DNA from: Martinezella multihospitum
GTDB lineage: Bacteria; Pseudomonadota; Alphaproteobacteria; Rhizobiales; Rhizobiaceae
Reading direction: 5' to 3'
Assembly: GCF_900094585.1 (NCBI RefSeq)
Contig: NZ_FMAG01000004.1
Location: 496,001-560,000, forward strand
Length of the DNA: 64,000 nt
A program made the position numbers and the translations under genes. The notes beneath the pieces were generated by a model that saw only the letters and a list, made by a program, of their open reading frames with translations, was not told the origin of the DNA and made no database searches. This document shows, one piece after another, positions 60,263 to 64,000 of this stretch (position 1 is its first letter; every line of letters begins with the position of its first letter).

Positions 60263-61408
60263 TCATTCAACATCCAGATCGAAGAAGTGCTGGGTCGCAA
60301 GGGCTGCGGCGCCCCGCGCCCAGGAGCCCGGCACCCAATCAGGAAGCAACTCCGGCGTATTCAAAAAGACGTATTTTGCCATCGAACGGCGGATCGGCTC
60401 GAGAATCGCCTCGCCAAACTGCATGGCTTCGCCGCCGGCAATGAGAACCTCGGGATCGAACAGGTTCACCAGATCCGCCACGTGACGTCCGATCAGTTCT
60501 CCCGCTTCCGCCATGACCTGGAGAGCCGCCGGATCGCCGCCATCGATCGCCGCTGCGAACTCGTCGCGATTGGTCTTTGCGCCGCGGCGCCGGCCCCATT
60601 CCTCGATCATCGCAGCCTCGGCTGCGTGAGCCTGAAGGCAGCCTCTTCTCCCGCATTCGCAAAGCCGGCCGCCGGGAATCGTGATGATATGACCAAGCTT
60701 TCCGGCCAAGCCATGGCTTCCATGATAGATTTCTCCACCCATAACGAGCGATGACCCGACGCCGGTACCGACTGCGATCGTTGCGAAATTGCTGTAGTTG
60801 CGGCCTGCACCGAAGAGCCGCTGTGCGACGGTGAAGGCGCTGATATCGTCATCGATCCAGACTGGAATATGAACCCGTTCGCGCAGCAATTCGGGAAAGG
60901 CGAGATTGCGCCAGCCGAAGCGTGGACTCTGGACGCAGATTCCGTTGACGGCATCCACCTCGCCGGGGATGGAAACGCCGACGCCCATGACCGGCGAACC
61001 GGTGCGGCCGGCATCGGCCAGCAGCTTCGGGATCGCCGTCGCGATGGCGTCGACCATCGTTCCGGGCAGCGTGTCGGGCACAGGCATATCGAAGGAGGCG
61101 ATCGGAGTCGTGGCGAGATCAGTCAGGACACAATCGATGCTGTCGTGGCGAAGCTTGAATCCAACAGCCAGATGGCCGTCATAGTTGATATCGACCGGTA
61201 CGGGCCGGCGCCCGGTTGCGCCCGTCTGCGCTTTTCCTTCGACGACGAGCCTCTCCTCGATCAGTTCCGTGACCACGAAGGTCACGGCCGCCGGGCTGAG
61301 ACCCGTCACCGTGGCGATTTCGGCACGCGGCATTGCCCCACGGTTTCGCAGCAGGTTGAGGATGAGCCGCCGGTTGAGGGCTCGGGAGGTACTAGGGTTG
61401 CCGCGCAC
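60263..61408 (-). CDS. ROK-family transcriptional repressor
   Basis: A 381-residue protein. The N-terminal winged helix (NRRLILNLLRNRGAMPRAEIATVTGLSPAAVTFVV) is followed by a ROK sugar-kinase-like domain with VGTGVGSSLVMGG (about 245) and the zinc motif CECGRRGCLQ (about 280), where the usual final Glu is Gln. Divergent from a sugar ABC transporter, it probably represses it until the sugar or its phosphate binds. Confidence 0.91.
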   Translation of the reverse strand: MRGNPSTSRALNRRLILNLLRNRGAMPRAEIATVTGLSPAAVTFVVTELIEERLVVEGKAQTGATGRRPVPVDINYDGHLAVGFKLRHDSIDCVLTDLATTPIASFDMPVPDTLPGTMVDAIATAIPKLLADAGRTGSPVMGVGVSIPGEVDAVNGICVQSPRFGWRNLAFPELLRERVHIPVWIDDDISAFTVAQRLFGAGRNYSNFATIAVGTGVGSSLVMGGEIYHGSHGLAGKLGHIITIPGGRLCECGRRGCLQAHAAEAAMIEEWGRRRGAKTNRDEFAAAIDGGDPAALQVMAEAGELIGRHVADLVNLFDPEVLIAGGEAMQFGEAILEPIRRSMAKYVFLNTPELLPDWVPGSWARGAAALATQHFFDLDVE

Positions 61409-61420
61409 GGTGATCCTTTA

Positions 61421-61437
61421 AATTTATTTTGTAAATT
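61421..61437. promoter_or_regulatory. Inverted repeat AATTTA-N5-TAAATT, candidate ROK operator
   Basis: Perfect 6-base arms, AT-rich, 13 bases upstream of the ROK start and within the divergent region to the sugar transporter. Its form resembles NagC/XylR-type operators. Regulator assignment is by position. Confidence 0.6.
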
Positions 61438-61608
61438 AACTATTGTCGCTTCCCGGAAGATACGGTATGCAATAGCACATGGCAATGGAGGAATGTCCGC
61501 TTGTATCAACACGAGCGGCAATGCCGGTTTATTGCGTAATTTCTGAAGGTTAGCGGCTGCTCATATCGGTGGGCGGGCCAGGATTTGATGTGCCTCGGGA
61601 GGAAAAAG

Positions 61609-62886
61609 ATGGCATCGAAGAACGAACTTTCACTCATCAATGCAATCAGGGCGTCTCGGCGCCAGTTCGTGATCGGCACGGGCGCTGCCCTGGCCGCTAC
61701 GGCGCTTTATCGCCCGGCAATTGCCAATGGCGGCGAGGTGACGATCATTTCGGATATCGGCAATGCCGACCAGCGCGCCGTCCTCGAGCGCATTGCCGCC
61801 GACTTTACCAAGAAGACGGGAACGAAAGTCACCATCAACAATATGGATCACGAGGCCCACAAGACGGCTATCCGCAGCTACCTCGTCGTCGGCGCCCCTG
61901 ATATCTGCTTCTGGTTCTCCGGCAACCGCATGAAGGCTTTCGTCGACCGCGGACTGTTCGACGACATTTCCGACCTGTTCGCCAAGGAAGGCTACAGAGA
62001 CAAGCTGGGCGCCACCATGACGGCCGTCACCGTCAACGGCAAGCAATACGGCCTGCCGCTTGGCGGCATTCTCTGGGGCCTTTTCTACCGCAAGGACGTT
62101 TTCGCCGAGAAGGGCTGGACGGCACCGAAGAATTGGGACGAATTCCTGAAATTCGGCGAGGCGGCGAAGTCTGCCGGCATGACCCCCATCAGCATGGGCA
62201 CGAAGGAACTGTGGCCGACGGGCGGCTGGTTCGACCACATGAACCTGCGCATCAACGGCCTTGAAAAGCATCTCGCCCTGATGGAAGGCAAGGTTCCCTA
62301 TACCGACCCGATGCTGAAACCGGTCTTCGACAAATGGGAAGAGCTCATCAAGGCCAATTTCTTCTCCGCAAGCGGGCCGTCCTTCGGCTGGGAACAGGCG
62401 GGCGCGGCTCTCGCACAGAAGAAGGCCGCGATGATGGACCTCGGAGGCTTCATCAAGTCCGCCTTCCCGGCAGGCGACGAGGCCCAGATCGCCTTTGCCT
62501 CTTTCCCGGAAATCGTATCCGGTGTCGAACGCTATGAGGATTTCTCGGTCAACTCGGTGCATATCCCGGCCAAGGCGAAGAACCGGCAGGGCGCGCGTGA
62601 TTTCCTTGCTTACTTTTATCAGCCGGAAAATCTCGGCGCATTCCTCGAAGCCGAAGGCACCATTCCGCCGCGCAACGACTGCCCTCCGAGCAAGGATCCC
62701 TTGGTCAACATCGCCGTGGAGTCGCTCAAGACCGTGAAGGGAACGTCGCAATATTATGACCGCGACACCGACCCGGACATGGCGCAGGACGGCATGAAGG
62801 GCTTCCAGGAATTCACGGTCAAGCCCGAGCGGCGCGACCAGATCCTGGCGCGTCTCGAAAAGACCCGCGCGCGCATTTTCAAATAG
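61609..62886 (+). CDS. Sugar ABC transporter, substrate-binding protein (CUT1 type)
   Basis: A 425-residue binding protein with GGAGG six bases before the ATG. The leader carries a Tat-like motif (SRRQFV) and a hydrophobic core ending AIANGG. The body is of the SBP family 1 type (KTGTKVTINNMDHEAHKTAIRSYL, PDICFWFSGNRM, YGLPLGGILWGLFYRKD), as in importers of oligosaccharides, alpha-glucosides or glycerol-phosphate. Sugar not predictable. A GC hairpin separates it from the permease gene. Confidence 0.93.
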   Translation: MASKNELSLINAIRASRRQFVIGTGAALAATALYRPAIANGGEVTIISDIGNADQRAVLERIAADFTKKTGTKVTINNMDHEAHKTAIRSYLVVGAPDICFWFSGNRMKAFVDRGLFDDISDLFAKEGYRDKLGATMTAVTVNGKQYGLPLGGILWGLFYRKDVFAEKGWTAPKNWDEFLKFGEAAKSAGMTPISMGTKELWPTGGWFDHMNLRINGLEKHLALMEGKVPYTDPMLKPVFDKWEELIKANFFSASGPSFGWEQAGAALAQKKAAMMDLGGFIKSAFPAGDEAQIAFASFPEIVSGVERYEDFSVNSVHIPAKAKNRQGARDFLAYFYQPENLGAFLEAEGTIPPRNDCPPSKDPLVNIAVESLKTVKGTSQYYDRDTDPDMAQDGMKGFQEFTVKPERRDQILARLEKTRARIFK

Positions 62887-62901
62887 TCCTCCCGGACCAA
62901 G

Positions 62902-62941
62902 GCGCGGCGGGCATCGGCTTTAAGCCCTCACTCCGCCGCGC
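62902..62941 (+). other. GC-rich hairpin after binding-protein gene
   Basis: GCGCGGCGG and CCGCCGCGC form a perfect 9-base stem with a 22-base loop, without a T-run. Same placement as after the three other binding-protein genes of the window. Confidence 0.5.
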
Positions 62942-63002
62942 TGCCTTGAAAAACTCGCACCTTCCGACGTGCCTTGAATTATCGAACCAAGAAGTCTGAG
63001 CC

Positions 63003-63878
63003 ATGTGGAAAAAACACAGGAACTGGCTGACGCCTGTCCTCTTCATTGTGCCGGGATGCATCCTGTTCGGTACGATCATCATCGCTTCCTCGGTGGAATC
63101 GATCTGGATATCGTTCTTCGATTGGGACGGTGTCGGGCAGAAGACCTGGGTGGGATTGGCAAACTATTCCGAACTCTTTGCCGATCCGCAATTCTACGTC
63201 TCGCTGAAGAACAACATTATCTGGCTCGTCATGTTCATGGCGGCGCCGCCGCTCGGATTGGCGCTGGCGCTGCTCGTCAATCAACAGATCGCCGGCATGC
63301 GGATCTTGAAGTCGCTCTTCTTCATCCCGCTCGTGCTTGCGACGGTCACGGTCGGCGTCGTGTTCGGCTGGGTCTATGACCCGAATTACGGGCTTCTTGC
63401 CCTCATCTTCAGTCTCTTCGGTGCAACGGCGCCTGCCCTGCTTGCCGACGAGCATTTCGTGACCTTCGCCGTGGTCGCCGCCGCGCTCTGGCCGCAGATC
63501 GCATTTTGCATGGTGCTCTTTCTTGCGGGCCTCAACAATCTGAGTTCCGACATCATCGGGGCCGGACGTGTCGATGGCGCACGCGGCTGGAACATGCTCT
63601 GGCACGTCGTGCTGCCGCAATTGCGCCAGGTGGGTTTCATCGCCCTGGCCGTGACCGTCGTCGGTGCATTGCGATCCTTCGACATGATTGCGGTGATGAC
63701 ATCGGGCGGCCCCTTCGGCTCGTCGGAGGTGCTGGCCTACCAGATGTACGAGCAGTCGATCTTCTCCTATCGCTTCGGCTACGGCGCGGCGATCGCCACC
63801 ATCCTCTTTGCAATCATGATCGTTTTCATCACCTGGTATCTGCGCGTCATGGTGCGCATGGAACGGGAGACACGCTGA
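63003..63878 (+). CDS. Sugar ABC transporter permease (CUT1, MalF-like)
   Basis: A 291-residue permease with about six helices. The FFDWDGVG segment and NNIIWLVMFMAAPPLGLALALL are typical of CUT1 first permeases. The coupling loop for the ATPase is AGRVDGARGWNMLWHVVLPQL (about 195-215). The stop overlaps the next start by one base (TGATG). Confidence 0.93.
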   Translation: MWKKHRNWLTPVLFIVPGCILFGTIIIASSVESIWISFFDWDGVGQKTWVGLANYSELFADPQFYVSLKNNIIWLVMFMAAPPLGLALALLVNQQIAGMRILKSLFFIPLVLATVTVGVVFGWVYDPNYGLLALIFSLFGATAPALLADEHFVTFAVVAAALWPQIAFCMVLFLAGLNNLSSDIIGAGRVDGARGWNMLWHVVLPQLRQVGFIALAVTVVGALRSFDMIAVMTSGGPFGSSEVLAYQMYEQSIFSYRFGYGAAIATILFAIMIVFITWYLRVMVRMERETR

Positions 63879-64000
63879 TGTATCCTCGCCCCATCCCCGA
63901 AGAAAAGCCGGCGCTTCGCGGCCTTTATGCCGGCTTCGTCGGCCTGATCCTCATATTGTGGCTGCTGCCGCTCTTTGCGGTCATGTTGACCGCATCCAAG
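63878..64000 (+). CDS. Sugar ABC transporter permease (CUT1, MalG-like), partial
   Basis: The first 41 codons only, cut by the window end. After a short cytoplasmic tail (MYPRPIPEEKPALRG) the first membrane helix begins (FVGLILILWLLPLFAVML), as in MalG-type second permeases. Coupled by a TGATG overlap. The ATPase and catabolic genes presumably lie beyond 64000. Confidence 0.85.
   Translation, partial: MYPRPIPEEKPALRGLYAGFVGLILILWLLPLFAVMLTASK

Overview
The window reads as an accessory, transport- and catabolism-rich segment of an alphaproteobacterium of the order Hyphomicrobiales, most likely Rhizobium or a close relative. This rests on protein style (IalB-family proteins, many solute ABC transporters, DAO-type oxidoreductases, PrpA-like proline racemase), on GC-rich codon use, and on an intergenic double palindrome at 57997-58100 that resembles the rhizobial RIME repeats. 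There are no rRNA, tRNA, ribosomal or replication genes, so a secondary chromosome or large plasmid is plausible (inference). About 60 genes and two gene remnants can be supported; no insertion sequence, prophage or CRISPR array is visible.

Layout. 1-2239: two tandem RND periplasmic adaptor lipoproteins and a divergent TetR regulator with a palindromic operator. 2395-11795: a tightly coupled operon for a 1768-residue trimeric autotransporter adhesin, accompanied by two IalB-family proteins, a DUF4189 protein, a one-helix membrane protein and an unknown upstream protein, next to an AraC regulator. 12112-12700: a small hypothetical gene and a decayed PIN-domain toxin. 12837-22516: GntR/UTRA regulator divergent from M20 hydrolase, complete peptide-type ABC transporter (binding protein, two permeases, fused double ATPase), a second M20 protein and an M24-fold protein. 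Both of the latter have altered metal-site residues.

22726-43793: a large catabolic district. It holds two paralogous GNATs, an ArgE-type deacetylase, GhrA-type reductase, cupin, two aldehyde dehydrogenases, a tartrate/D-malate dehydrogenase-like enzyme, two DAO-family oxidoreductases, two HAD hydrolases, a class III aminotransferase, a second complete peptide-type ABC transporter and an Lrp regulator. The gene set fits uptake and oxidation of an amine or amino-acid derivative through a semialdehyde to a dicarboxylic acid; the substrate is not readable from sequence. 43882-49232: miscellaneous genes (DUF488, ankyrin protein, HPP-CBS membrane protein, LysR, 5-formyl-THF cyclo-ligase family, small membrane protein) and a relic of a Cys/Met-metabolism PLP enzyme.

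49702-60130: a GntR/FCD-controlled operon with a DapA-family lyase, aldehyde dehydrogenase, DAO oxidase, a betaine-class ABC transporter with two permeases, a proline-racemase-family enzyme and a GlxA-type AraC regulator. Its enzyme classes match hydroxyproline catabolism, but the transporter is of the quaternary-amine type and the racemase homologue lacks the second catalytic cysteine. 60263-64000: ROK repressor divergent from a CUT1-type sugar ABC transporter that runs off the window end.

The most promising leads are the adhesin operon, the racemase homologue with a Cys/Gly active site inside a betaine-transport operon, and the altered M20/M24 pair in the peptide-transporter operon. A recurring architectural feature is a strong GC hairpin without a T-tract directly after each of the four solute-binding-protein genes.
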